DNA from: Epiperipatus broadwayi
Taxonomy: Eukaryota > Onychophora > Udeonychophora > Euonychophora > Peripatidae
Length of the DNA stretch: 64,000 bases
NCBI GenBank assembly: GCA_028023455.1
Contig: JAQFVV010006469.1
Span: forward strand, 436,001-500,000
Direction of reading: 5' to 3'
The stretch's first letter is position 1, and every line of letters begins with the position of its first letter. A program made the translations under genes and the position numbers. A model generated the notes under the pieces. It made no database searches. It had not been told where the DNA came from and saw only the letters and a list, made by a program, of their open reading frames with translations. Shown piece by piece: positions 12,368-24,900 of the stretch.

Positions 12368-12680
12368 AGGGGATTTGAACATGGACTTTTAAACTCTCTT
12401 CAACTATCTATTCTATCTCATAATACCCAATACCCAGGATCACACATATGTGAAAAAGATAAATGATCTCAAATATACTTATTTTATGTTGAACAAGTAC
12501 TCATCAGTTGGTTCAGGTCATCATCTCCCATACATATATATAATCAGTGCTCGGTTTATATAAAGATAGTAAATCTTTAAACTTTAATAGACAGACTTCA
12601 ATGTACTTCATCCTTCAACTCTTTAGTCATCCATACAATTGAAAATCTGATCATCGTATGACCAAATCCTTTGTTGATGC
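12368..12680 (-). mobile_element. Unit A repeat copy (degenerate hammerhead-bearing)
   Basis: It aligns by eye along its length with the copies at 55.5 and 57.7 kb: 'gatttgaac...actttt', the 'cacatatgtgaaaaagataaatgatc' block, the CTGATGA region, 'acatatatataatcagtgctc', then 'ttgaaaatctgatcatcg'. On the minus strand CCAACTGATGAG is retained at about 12499-12510. The downstream GAAA has decayed to AAAA and the stem II and stem I partners are mutated, so the ribozyme is probably dead. Confidence 0.65.
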
Positions 12681-12814
12681 TGATATTATTGTCACATCCA
12701 TGTTGACCTTAAGTCACTCTGACCTCTCATATGTAGGATCTTGTCCTTGGGCAATATACAGGTTAAATCTGTAATATTTTTGAAATACAAGCATAATTCA
12801 TATACTTGGAGTTT

Positions 12815-12965
12815 AAATGTAATATAAGAGATTTGAACAAAGACTTTCAAGCTACCTCCAGCTATCTATTCTATTTCATGTAATCAATACACATACCACA
12901 CACATGTGAAAAAGAAAATGATCTCCAATATATATGTCTATATTGAACTGGGTCCGATGAAGTTG
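12815..12965 (-). mobile_element. Partial unit A repeat copy
   Basis: It shares 'gagatttgaac.aagactttcaa', 'ctatctattctat' and 'cacacatgtgaaaaagaaaatgatc' with the adjacent copy, in the same orientation and about 450 bp away. The hammerhead core segment is mutated ('ccgatgaagttgttgg'). Two same-orientation copies this close suggest an old tandem arrangement. Confidence 0.55.
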
Positions 12966-13180
12966 TTGGTTTAATTTACCTTTATATTCCTTTTAAATAT
13001 TTTTTGAAATCTTTTTATATTTTTAATATTTTAGGAATGGACTGGCCCTTCAAGAACAGGGGAGAATACCATTGATAGCATACCCATCAACAATACCCAT
13101 GGTCAGAACAAGCTATACAAAGCATAACATGATCACATTTCCAGACTGTGGTCACCTTGAAAGCTAGATTCAAATCCTTG

Positions 13181-13263
13181 CCATCCAAAGCATCTTATTT
13201 GTTTTGAGGATCAACCTCAGGCACCAGCCAAACATAGGTTATATAGTCAGCATGCTTTGGATG
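13181..13263. repeat. Short inverted repeat
   Basis: CCATCCAAAGCAT (13181-13193) is mirrored by ATGCTTTGGATG (13252-13263). A B-box-like GATTCAAATCC precedes it at about 13167-13178, and AGGGGAGAATACC near 13060 resembles the middle of the SINE pair at 9.8 kb. It is probably a decayed SINE-derived fold-back. Confidence 0.45.
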
Positions 13264-13376
13264 ACAGGCATTCAATCCAGCACTTGAAATATCCCATGGC
13301 TAGCTCATACTCTTAACCAGAGTCAAGCACATTTAACTTAACACATAAAATAAACTTGAATTATTTGTGATGCAGT

Positions 13377-13379
<3 letters not shown>

Positions 13380-13451
<72 letters not shown>
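13380..13451. repeat. (GA)n microsatellite
   Basis: About 36 uninterrupted GA dinucleotides. Confidence 0.97.
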
Positions 13452-13454
<3 letters not shown>

Positions 13455-15170
13455 GACCAAATAATATTTAAGCAAACATTAATATTTATTCAAGCACACA
13501 CATTTGTAATATAACATAATAATATTGAAATTTGCATATAAAAACATTATAAGTATTTACTCAGGCTAAATTTTATAGTTTTTCATTAATTGAAGTGTCT
13601 ATAGATTGTTATTTAAAAGTATCTTTACCTAGGTTTTCATTTGTGTGAATTTTACAACTGGTTGGATTTTTGATCTCCATCAATGGTTCTAGAGCTTGTC
13701 TTCATTCTTTGGCTCAACAGTGGGAGAGAGAATGTGGAAGCATCTCTTTTAGGGCTTAGGCATTTGTTACAGCAAGGTTTCAGTTCGGTTTGGAAGATGT
13801 TGGGGCCTTAAGTCCATTGAACACTTTTAAGACACTCAGCAATAATATTTTCTGCAGTAGTAAAAATGGCTCCATTTATCCATAGATTTCTGGAGCAATG
13901 AATAATGTCACAGCACCAAAATGAAGACCTGAATGACTTAACAGATTGCATACCTGACTGCATTAACAGACTGCCTGCAGACCTGACTTACAGACTCAAG
14001 AGCAGAATGACTTTGATCATAAAATACAGCCCAGACTGATTAACAATAGATTGTTTTCACTTCATATACTTTTTTTCTCATTGTTTTAACTTGTATCATT
14101 ATTTTTAATTTTGATCTTAACTAGAATCTGTTTTTTTTTTTTAATTAATCAATTTTTACATTTGCTTTAATCTAATCTTTTGCTAGCTCCTCATAATGTA
14201 TTTTCAGTGGCAATGAACATTGATAGCATGTTTAAGTTGACAAATCTTGGTTCCAAGTTGGAATTTCAGTCAGTAAGTGGCTTTTCCTACTTGATTTCTC
14301 TAGAGTACAGCTTTCGATAGAGATTTGTTTTTCAAAATCTTAAATAATCCTAATTACATTACTAAACAAAATTTTATATACTTTTATTTCATTAATTAAA
14401 TTTTTATCTGAAGTAAAAACTACATTACATCAATCCAACTAATTATGACTTTTCTTTCTCTATTCCCAGGAAATGTAACCTTAAAAATAAAATAAAATTT
14501 TACTCTTTTTTAATCATCTTTTTTATATTTTTTTCAAATCGAAATGTATATGTTTTAATTACCTTATTTTTTTTTTAATGAATTGATCTATTTTTTATTT
14601 ATACATTTAATGTATGTGATTTTTGAAGTAGAGTAAATTTCATCAGATATTCCTACATAAATTCTTGGAATTATAATTTTTAGTACATTTTTCTCTAATC
14701 CTAACTTTTCCAGTTTCTGAGAACAAAAACTAACTTACTACATTCTTTTTTTCAATATTATAAAATATTATTATTTAGTTTTTTCTTAAATATAAATCCT
14801 TTATGTATTAAAAATACAATTAACCAATTACATTATTATTGTAAATTAAATACTTATTATAAAATATCATTTTTTTTTGTTCAATAACCGTTAGAATATT
14901 TCAATGATTTTATCATTGTTTCACAATTATTCTTAATCAGATCACCCTCACCTGTAAGACTACATAAATGACCTTTTATTTCATTACATAGTAATATATT
15001 ACAAACTACATAAGCTTTAAACATTCAAATGTATCATTACTGTATTTAATTAAAAAAGATGTCAAATATGTGAATATAATAAAATTTAGCATTGGTATTC
15101 TACATGGACTACATTAAATGAGTAGTATTTAATGAATGAGTCTAAGAATTGTGGCTCTCAAAAACAAACT
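13452..15170. other. Spacer with a more complex block at 13.6-14.05 kb
   Basis: The block 13600-14050 is less AT-rich and has repeated words such as 'cctgactgcattaacagactg' and 'acctgacttacagactc'. One frame is open over part of it, but no family was recognised. The rest, to 15.17 kb, is AT-rich with T-runs and nothing supported. Confidence 0.4.
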
Positions 15171-15189
15171 AGTTTGATTTGACATTGAT

Positions 15190-15345
15190 AAATGCAGATT
15201 ACAAACCTGTGGATTTAATGCAGAGTCAGAATAGTAGACTTTGAAGTTTAAGATCCATAGATCATGCCTACTTCTATTACTTTCATCACTTGAACTTATG
15301 AATTTTTGAGTAATAAAGCCACTGAATTACTGCTATTACTACTAA
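15190..15345 (+). mobile_element. SINE family C copy (degenerate)
   Basis: The 3' part 'cacttgaacttatgaatttttgagtaataaagcca' matches the same positions of the copies at 32.9, 54.3 and 61.4 kb. The 5' part has 'gatttaatgcagagtcagaatagtagac', equivalent to the A-box side. It runs directly into a trinucleotide array, the usual place for a SINE tail. Confidence 0.6.
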
Positions 15346-15597
15346 TATGATTATGACTACTACTAATACTACTATGACTACTACTACCAACTACTATTAG
15401 TATTCCTACTACTACTACTATTACTATTACTACTACTATTACTACTATTAGTATTACTAACTACTACTATTACTATTACTATTACTACTATTAGTATTAC
15501 TACTACTACTATTACTATTACTACTACTATTACTACTATTAGTATTACTACTACTACTATTACTATTACTACTACTATTACTACTACTGCTACTATT
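15340..15597. repeat. (TAC/TTA)n compound trinucleotide array at SINE tail
   Basis: Imperfect ACT/ATT trinucleotides over about 250 bp. Open frames through it encode V/I or S/N homopolymers and are not genes. Its junction with the preceding SINE implies growth from the SINE 3' tail. Confidence 0.92.
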
Positions 15598-17180
15598 AAC
15601 ATAGAACATAAATGACGACGTAATTTAGGTCAATTAAAGAATCTGGTTCAGCCAAAAATGAATTTTGGGGATTATTTATCTTATTCAAATGTCTGTTATC
15701 ATGTATTTTTAATGTTTGTAGTAGAATGGATATATATAGTGTGAGTTGACGTTTCTGTTTGGAGAAAGAAGTAATCTTTTCTGACATTTACTTTGCAAGT
15801 AATTTTAAAACTATAAAAAGTTATAAGATTTTATGCTATTTACAAATCTATCTTCTAACTCGTGTTTGGTAACGTAAAGTACACTCTTATTGCAAAAGAG
15901 TACAAACAAAGTGGTTTATTTTAAAAAGCAGATTTTCATAAATACTTAGTCACACGCATATATATGTGAATGTTTTTTCAGTAAATTTATTTAAATCGTT
16001 TCGTTAATTTGCTGAATTGCAAAGTTTTAATCTTTCTTTAAAGAAATAAAAAAAGATTTTCTTAAAAAAAAAAAAAATCGCACAGAAATACCATATAATT
16101 TCTGCAGCCTGTAATTTTTCTGACTTTCAAAAATTTTAACACCTTTTATCAATGGAATAAATAGTAAAGAGTTAGTTAATAGCATCCTGGCCAAACCTTG
16201 CCTTGAATACCGATGGCTTATTACCATTAATCTTTCTTGTCTTTTTTTATTTCTTTCTTTTATATTTATTTTAACATTCTCTCTAATTATTTCACTCTCC
16301 TCAGCTTTTTTTTTTTAATTTTATATATATTTTTAAAAAAAGCCATAATAAAAATCCAATCAAAAACATTTTTTTTAAAAAAAAACAAAACAAAACAAGT
16401 AATGTACTAACAAATGCCTTATTTGTGAGATCTAAATGCTATTATAAAATAAAAATAGTTTTCTGAATACTATGCGTGTATATATACATTGAGTATAGAA
16501 ATGCTGTATTATATATATGTGTGTGAGTAATAATCAGAGTTGGATGCTGTGCTTAGGACACCAATGAGCTCCGCACGTGACGGTAAGTGGAGAAACCTTC
16601 AGATATGAAGATTAACTGTGAATAACAAATAAACACCTTTGATCAAGAATACCCCTTATTCCTTATAGGATAAAATGTTTTTTTTTATTTTTATCAAAAT
16701 TTAGATACTGTTTTTAATACGAACTGACATTTTTCTCTCTTTCTCTTCAGTTATCACGAACCTTTCATACTTTATTCATGTCTGCATATTAAATTCAACA
16801 ATGGAATTTTGTATTTGTGCAACTATAACTAGGATGCACAGTAATTTTGACTCTGATTTCCTTTTTGTCCTTGAGAACAAGCCGGCAGTGCATAATTTGT
16901 ATTTTTTCGTCAAAATAATACAATCACAAATGATCAGGTTGGAACTAGATTAGGGATAGAAGTTACAAAGATTATATGTTTAGGAAGCTCAGTTTAAGGA
17001 TACTTCTGCCAATTATAGAAGTGTAAGGGACCTAAAAAATCTAGAAATAGCTGTCTCATGCAGTTTGGATAGGTTGTCATTGCTATATTTGGTATATTTC
17101 TCATTAAAGTGATAAAATAATAGTATTAATAATAGTAATGGTAATGCAGGAAAAGTGGTAGTACTAAAGAAAAATATAAT
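15598..17180. other. Spacer with locally retained CpG, no gene recognised
   Basis: 15600-16230 and 16560-16900 keep more CpG than the neighbourhood (GACGACG, CACGTGACGG, GCCGGC). A GACGGTAAGTGG at about 16578 looks like a splice donor, but no coding frame supports an exon. Confidence 0.35.
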
Positions 17181-17189
17181 CTTTTTTTT

Positions 17190-20100
17190 CTAAATATAGA
17201 TATAAACCCTTCAAGGTCTGAAATAGAGGAGAGCACTAATGTTGAAGGAGCTGCAAAAATATAAAATCAATGTATTGTTTTTAATGAAACCTATTTTTCA
17301 AGGAAGCAAGTTTATTAGAATAGGTAAACGCCATAAGTTTTTTTTTAAGAAGGGCAGATCGACAATTGAAAAGAAACTGCATGGTATTAGATTCTCTGTA
17401 AATTCTAATTTAGTATCTCCTATTCATAGAATTCATCAAAGTATTAATAAAAGGCTATGAGTATTAAAACTTGCCTTCCACAATGGTAATTGTTCTGATT
17501 TTGTTAGTATATATGCTTCAATGCAAGAACGATAGATTCAGATAATTTAGAAAGAAAGAACAAAAATCACTCCTTGCAGAATAGTTTTATTATAGCAAAA
17601 CTGTCAAAATATCAAGATTATTTCTTCCTGGAGACTTTAAACATATTTCACTGGCTACAAGTTGTTGGAAATAACAGTTTGCTGCTGTAAATGTATATGG
17701 TTAACTATTATTATTGAATTTCTGGATTGACTATTATATATACTTTGCTTAACCAAAAAAAAAAAGACTAACCGGTACTTAAAATAATAACATTTAATAA
17801 TTTAATATACATAACTAAGGCTATACAGAAAAAGTTTTTATTAAAAGGAATTTACAAGCATTAATCTCTAAATAATTGATATCTATATTAGAAAATAGTT
17901 TTTATTCCAATTATATTCACACATGAAAAAGTTCTTTTATTGGAAGCATTTACTATTCATGATAAATATCATCAGCTATTAATTCCCCAAATTACTAATT
18001 TGGATTTCTGAATTGCCATATTAGTGAAGGCATGAAATTCTCTCAAAGAAGGTATTATGGATACAAATAAATCTACTATTGAGTTTTCTAAAAATAATAG
18101 AAATTGTTTGACAATGAACTATTTTTAATGATTTGATTAAAAGAAAACAAGCAGCACTTTCTGGTTCACTGAATAATAAATTGAATAAAAAGTTTTCATA
18201 ATCAAGATAGAGAGACAGAAATTAAAAAAATTGACAAGAAAGTTTTAAAATGTTTGGTGGATTGAAATTATAAAGCAGATAAAGATATTGATTATCATTG
18301 TCACTTTAGAATTTTTTGATGCATTGAAAGTAATGTATGATCGTATAACTAGTATCATATTCCTATTATATCCACCAATGGCAATCTTTTTATATAATCT
18401 TTTGAATAATAATACAAAAACTTAGATGATGACTTTTAATGATATATACTTTTTGTCTAATCATTTAAAAGACTTGAATAAAGTATCCAACTTAGTGATG
18501 TTAAAACAGCTTTTTAAATCTTATGTATGGAAAGACTACAGATTTTAATGAGATATCTGGAGAAATTTACAAATATTATGGGATATTCTAACTTAAAAAA
18601 TATAGAAATATTTTAGAAATATAGGGATTTACAAAGTTGTGCAACCTAATCATAAAGATGCTTTTATTATTTCAATTTTTAAAAATAAGAGGAATAAGTA
18701 AACCAGAAATAAGTATTATGAAATATCATTATGATCCAGACTATGGCAAACATATTTTCAAAGATTTTCTTGCATAGATTGCTTGTAGGTGGATAATCTT
18801 AGACATTTGAATGGAAAACTGGTATTAAACAAAATGTGTATTTGCTCCAGTTTTGTTTTCAATTTTTAGATCAGTGACTTTGGAACTATTTATATGCAAC
18901 TTAATTAATCAGGGAATAAGATATTTTACTTGTATTCAATTTTTTAAGTTAATATTTTTTAAAATTCCTTATATGTAACTTAATGAATGAAAAAACAAAA
19001 TGTGATAATGAAAATTTTAATTTAAATCAATTAAAAACAAAAACTTCAACTTTTTTGATTCTGAATTTACAATATGTTGTTGATTGTGCTATTTTTGTCA
19101 ATTCAAAAGGTGATCTATAAATTTACTTAGTTTTATATTAATAATTAAAAGTTTTTTTTATCAGCCAGTGATGGAAGAGAAATCTCCAGCCATTTTTAGG
19201 TTAGACTGATAACAATTTGGAGCTATAATTCAATTTAAATGTCTTGGAAGTCTTTTAATTAAAAAGATAGATTAACAGAATGAGATGCAACACAAATTTT
19301 AATGTGTAGCTGCTGCTTTTAGTATGTCAAAGTATAAGCTTTTGCCATCTGGTTATTATGATGTTAATTAATCTTCAAAAATAATAACTGTGATTTAATC
19401 TCTACATTCTGTAAGATCATAGAGAAAATTAAGACAAGAGACTGAATAGTAGCTCCCATGGGAATATTTAATGATATCTAGGCAATTTACCAGTTGCCTA
19501 AAACCTGAACACTCCATCCCCAAAAAATCCAAGAACTCTCAATTATGAACAATCCCTTGCAGCCTCAAGCTCAACCAGATATCGCTGGAGGTTTAAACAA
19601 AAGATTAACCAGAGACAGCAATGCTGAATTTCCATAAAAAACATTGTATTCATATTGTATTTCTAATTGACCAATAAATTCTATTTTAAAAATAAATAAA
19701 AAAGTATAAGCTATTTTCATTATTGAAAAAATAACTATTGCAATTAATTTAGTTATGGGTAGAGTTGTTTTTCTTAATTTAATTTATTGTATGGAAATAA
19801 GACCATTACAAAATATAAAGACATTTGAAAACTTTTATTAAAAGAATGTTCAATAAAATTTTAAAAATTCAATGGTGTGATCATAAAACAAATTAATATA
19901 TTTTCCAACTTGATGAATATTAATTTTATAAATTCCCTATTGGAAACTTACATCTTTATTAGATTGTCATGTGAAATGAATGATTAGTACAAGACTTTCT
20001 AAAAATATATTTTACAATGAACTTAAGCATAGTTTTTATGGGAATGGTAAAGTCTGCTTTTAATAAAGATTATTTTAAAAACATTACGAAGATAAAATAT

Positions 20101-20215
20101 TGATAATTTTCATTGCAAAGCTATGTCTGAAGAAAGAATATGACCTAGAATTATGATTAGGCATGGTATTGAAGATTTTCAGAAAGAGGAGTTGGTTTCT
20201 GAAAGAGTTAAAAAA
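17190..20215 (+). pseudogene. Degenerate LINE (CFDP2/RTE-like): AP endonuclease plus reverse transcriptase
   Basis: A decayed non-LTR retrotransposon polyprotein. The N-terminal AP endonuclease is clearest in the open frame 17239-17460: LKELQKYKINVLFLM..., HGIRFSVNSNLVSPI and INKRL. The usual SETR catalytic Glu position reads MKPI, so it is lost. VSIYASMQ follows (about 17504), then a LLGDFN equivalent near 17620. Downstream pieces resemble FFDALKVMY (about 18310), an RT 'KTGIKQNVYLLQF' (about 18803; family GVKQGCVLAP), and an active-site box YVVDCA (about 19073; family YADDCA). Further along come FKCLGSLL (about 19232), FNKILKIQWCDHKTN (about 19845) and a final RPRIMIRHGIEDFQK (about 20143). 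Many stops make it dead. A 360-bp insertion interrupts it at 19341-19700. Confidence 0.8.
19341..19700 (+). mobile_element. 360-bp nested retroelement insertion with 12-bp target duplication
   Basis: The host LINE word AAAGTATAAGCT occurs at 19329-19340 and again at 19701-19712, and the LINE reading resumes exactly after it. The insert ends in an A-rich tail with AATAAATAAAA and a polyadenylation signal (AATAAATTC, about 19673). One frame near the end, containing NYEQSLAASSSTRYRWRFKQ and then a stop, looks like the tail of a LINE ORF. This is a 5'-truncated LINE or LINE-tailed SINE mobilised by target-primed reverse transcription, younger than the host LINE. Confidence 0.75.
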
Positions 20216-21564
20216 GAGCATTTATGAAATATAGCATGTTTTGTATGTAGATGTATACAAGGTTATTTTGTATAGTAAGATAAGTTCGATTGTAAATAAA
20301 TTCAAGCTTTAAATTTAAACGGATTGTATTTATGCTTAGTATATAAATCCAGATGTTCAAGTCTATAGCTCATTTAGTGAGTGAAGGTTAATCTTAAAAT
20401 ACATATACAGTGAGAGAAAGAGAGAGTGGTCTGGTTACAATCAATACATAGACTTTCAATATCAATTAACAATCTCAAACTGTTGTCAAGGCAACCTCTT
20501 TTTAACAATAAACACAAATGGATAATTCCTACTTTCAATATTTATGAAAGCAAATACTAGATGTACTTGAAACAATATAAACTCAATTGCTGAAATCACT
20601 ATATCAAAAAATAACAAATCAGTTTCAAGTCATATTGCTCTCTTATCAGAAGTTTTACAAATTCCTAGTGTTATTAATTAAACTTAGTAATATGTTGCTT
20701 CATCAATCTACCATGGAATGAAGAACTTGGCATATGTGCAAATCAACTGAGACTTTTTAAAGAATATGTTCTTATGTAAATATATTATGAATGTTATTGT
20801 ATTACAATTCACATTTTTTGTTTTTGTTGAAACTAAGAAGATATTCTTGCATAGTCTTTATATTTAATTACAGTGGACAACTCTATAAAATCTACGGATA
20901 CATATGCAATCATAAAAAAAGCAGTTGTGAAATATTAGGAGTTTTTAAACGAAATGAATATATATTTTATGCTCATAGTTTTAAGACCACGATGAATAAA
21001 ATGTCTTCATACTAAAATAGTGAAGTGTATTACTATTTAAATAATCAGTTTTTAAGATTGACTGCTTATTCATCAGATGTTTTATAAATTTTGATATTAT
21101 GATATATTACGCTGTTAATAAAAATCTTGAGTTATTTTTTGACTTTATTAATTGATTACCTGATATCCTCAATATACTATGGGAAGGGAATCTAACATAT
21201 ATACATATAAAGTGAGAGTTATTAAAAACATGTTCTTATGCAAGTATTGTATCTTCAGAATAAAATGATACAATGCACAGGCTATTCAAAGTATGTTATA
21301 TTGCATTACCTCAATACTTTTACATCCAGTTATATTTTCTTTTATTGTTTTTTATGACCCACACATGCATAAATGGTTTATATATAAATTTCAACACATA
21401 TTTTTAATAGTGTATTTTAAAACATAAGTGAATGTTTTTTATAATTTGTTATACCTATATTATATAATATATGTCATATTTAAAAGTTATATCTCTGAAC
21501 CTCTAATTTAACATTAATTATCCTACATGATTATATTACAAGAATATTTTAAAATAACAGCTAT
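20216..21564. other. AT-rich spacer
   Basis: Apart from a fragment at 20471-20496 that resembles the inverted repeat at 10.6 kb, nothing was recognised. The open frame 20791-21015 shows no family signal. Confidence 0.4.
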
Positions 21565-21990
21565 TCTCTCCATACAGCAGTGCTATCCAGTGGAAGCTAT
21601 AATAATCATTGGATATTCAGCTTAGATCCATATAACTATGCAAGTGAATGGACATGAATTGAAAACATTATTGTGTTTTTATTTTGAACTCATACTTTTG
21701 TAGTTAATTTAGAAGATGAAAGGTGGTTGCTGGAAGGTTGCATTAGATCCAAAGGTCTAAGTACTGTGCTCTCAGATTCAAGACTCCTCACTGATTAAGG
21801 CCATAAGCTAGAAACTAATCTGAGGATATTGTATGAGTATGCCCTAGATAGGGATTTTGATGAATAAACCTTCTAGCATCCATTGATTACTATGGCTTGC
21901 ACTGGGTGGCACTACTATATGAGAAAGTGTTGCTACTGTTTAAGAACTTGTGTAAGCATAAGGAATGATGATCATGTAATATTTTTAGTG
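21565..21990 (+). mobile_element. Unit B repeat copy with hammerhead-like core
   Basis: It matches the 48-kb composite along its length ('ggtggttgctggaaggttgcattagatcc', 'gatagggattttgatgaataaaccttct.gcatccattgattact', 'gggtggcactact', 'gatcatgtaat'). The left ~30 bases 'ctctccatacagcagtgct' lie in opposite orientation to the main arm, as in the 48-kb element. The ribozyme region spans 21785-21826: CTGATTA (core G to T), AGGCC..AGCTA, GAAA (21811-21814), ATC, closed by CTCCTCA/TGAGGA. Confidence 0.75.
21785..21826 (+). ncRNA. Hammerhead ribozyme, core-mutated (unit B)
   Basis: Stem I TCCTCA (21785-21790) pairs with TGAGGA (21821-21826) with six Watson-Crick pairs. The core CTGATTA has lost the invariant G, which should abolish activity. 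GAAACTAATC supplies a minimal stem III and the ATC cleavage triplet. Relative to the 48-kb copy, a U-G pair in stem I is here U-A, consistent with a maintained helix. Confidence 0.6.
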
Positions 21991-24900
21991 ATTTAAAGAT
22001 GATTTATTTTTTAGATTTACTGCAAATATACTGTTTGAGCAAAAGAAGTGGTAAGGAGCTTTACCACAGCAGTTTTTAGCCTTCACATTCATCGCTGCAC
22101 TAAGTTATACAGAATAGTTGCAAATTATGTTGTCTAAAGCACAATGTACTCACAGGTGGTATGAAAAATACATTTTTTGAAAAATTATATTTAAATAATT
22201 TATTCAACTAATGTAAAACTGGTATAAAAAAAGAAATTAAAATTATACTTCCATTATAGCAATTGCTGTCTTTGTTAGCTTTTTGTCATAGAAAAAATTT
22301 CCAAATTACTGCACTCTAGGTCGTACACCATTTTAGTACCATAATGGGCAGTTGCCAGTGGGTTTTTTGGAAGGGGGGGTGTCAAAAAAGAGCGATTTTA
22401 AAGAAATTGTAAATAAAATTATTAAATTTTAAATGTTATTTTGATTAGTTATTTATGTGAAAAGAGATTTTCAATAATAATATATTTAAAAATAAATATA
22501 AAACAAAATTAATACTTGAGCTGAATTTCTGCTTAAAACTAACACAGATTCCGATATTAAAAATTGGGTTTTGCAAAACAAACTCAAGGTTCTCATTAAT
22601 TTTAATTAAAAAGTTTTTAAAAATATTTTGATTGTTTTTTTTATATAGTTTTTTTTTTTCAATGTAATAATTTTGGATAATAATATATATTTTGTTTCTA
22701 AATAAATTAAATATTTAACTTTTACTATGATAATTATGTTTTGATTAACAGAAAACTAAAATAAATATTTTTTATTTGTCTATCAAATTTTTTATTTTGA
22801 TGATGAAATTTTTTTTTATAAAATATGGTGGCACATAAAAATTTTCATGTTTTTTGAGTGATAAGTGGAACCTAAAAGATTGAGTGCTGCTGGTTTAAAG
22901 CATCAATTTTCAGAGAACATAATATTATTGTGTTGCAAAAAGAGAATGATTTAAGCAATTCAGATTACATTGCCATATTTTGTTTTGTATGTTTGAGAAT
23001 ATGCAGCCATCACTATTGAATGGCTAGCATTATCTAGAATTAATAAATCATCAATACATTTTTAATTTCACTTTTGTCAAATGAGAGAGATAAAGCCATT
23101 ATTCCATATAAATAACATTTATAATTGATCATTGCCCGTGTAGATGATGTTTTTCTATCTTTGATAGAATTTGGAGATCACAGGATTTTAATGTTAACTC
23201 ACATTTTACATGTTTTTTGGGAAAAAAAAGTGATAATTAATTTTTACTCTGAATTTAGAAGATCAAATCTAATCCATTTAAAACAAATGTTGCATTAGTA
23301 TAATATCCATTAATCTGACAAGTGAAAATTGTATTTGCTAAGTTCTCTTTTTGCAACTTGAAATTACAAGGTGATAGAATATTTTTATTTAGTAATAACA
23401 TTTTTATATTAATCAATAGTATTTACATCCTCTTAACAGTTTATTCAAGTATCTTAGAGCTAAATCTCAATGATTTTTTTACTTCAGTAACATTAACAAT
23501 TTGAAAAATTAGTTTGAATTTGGGACAAAAAGTATTTAAAACTTGAATTCTGGAAATTAACTTTGTTTTTAGATTAAACTGAAATTATCAATTTTTTAAT
23601 GACATTTTCATTCTAAAGTTTTTCATTTCAATGTTAAGAGAGTAATATTTTATATAAAATAGTCTAATTCTGCTTTTATATGCAATAAAAAGAAATTAAG
23701 GTTTGATTTTATTTTTATTTGAACTTACTATAAAAATACTTTTTATTTTTAGTTTTTTTTAAAAAAGAAAATATACCACCATCTTGTGCATATCATTGAA
23801 AACTTACTGAACTGATATCGACATGTTTAAAATTTGATCCATCAACACTATTACATCAAACAAATAAGGAAGTGATCCTGAAATAATTCATTGTTGCATT
23901 GTCATTGATATCTAACATATGTACAAAATTTGAAAGAGATCCATTTGACAGAAGCATGTTAAAGCATTGATTCAAAATGAGATGCAATGCACTTTATGGT
24001 ATTACTACCATTTCTAATTACACAGAGCATAACTGCATTACATTTAGATTTGTCTGAATGATAAATGCAAAATGTCAGAAATTAATCTGTGATTGGGATA
24101 AAATTGCATTGCTGTTTGGTAACCACCACCCAATCAGACTTTTTATTGAGAACACCATTTTGTTATTAACAATGAAAACATTATAAAAACAATAATGCTA
24201 ATAATAATAACATTAAAAAGTAATAAAAATAAGAATAGCCAGACAGACCATTAATGATAATCCTGGAAGTAAAATTAAGGAATTTGTCTCTCTCTCACAC
24301 ATATTTATATGTAAAAATAAACTATACTATATGTATATATCATATAATATGTAATAAAATATATTCTACAAGGGTATGTAGTTAATTATCAACTATTATG
24401 GTAATAAATTTTGGTATAAAATAATATTTATTAATTTGCTGAGCCAGGCTTTTAATCAAAGCATGACTATAGTAAATATTAGCAAATACATTAGCATAGC
24501 CACAAACATATAAACATGCATTCAACTAGTCACTGATTATTATAGATTTGCATATTTACATGTGTAAATGGACCTAGCAGTTGGATATGTAGGTTAAATG
24601 ACCAGTGCTTGCTGAGATAAATGTTATTGGCTCTTATATAAGTTTTAAAGAGAAGAGTAGCATTTTTCCATAGAGGAGCAGTAAAATAATACATTACTGA
24701 CAATGCTAGCCAATTACTAGTTATTGAAGTTATAATATTTAAAAAATATTTTATCTATTAGTTATTATTATTTAAGCACTTATTTACTATTTACTGACCA
24801 TTAATAGAATCATTAGTAGGATTAGTTATAATCAGCTATTTTAGAAAAAAATCCTAAGGTTTCTTGTAAATCTACACTATATAAAACCCCATATTTTTCT

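Noticed and set aside
15384-15602. 72-aa Val/Ile-rich minus-strand ORF resembling a membrane peptide
   Set aside because: It lies entirely within the trinucleotide array; no coding evidence.
16560-16600. CACGTGACGGTAAGTGG as an exon end/splice donor
   Set aside because: No open frame or acceptor upstream gives a credible exon.
22320-22900. Possible hAT-type non-autonomous element (GGGCAGTTGCCAGTGGG at left, GAGTGCTGCTGG at right)
   Set aside because: Terminal repeats and an 8-bp duplication could not be matched by eye.
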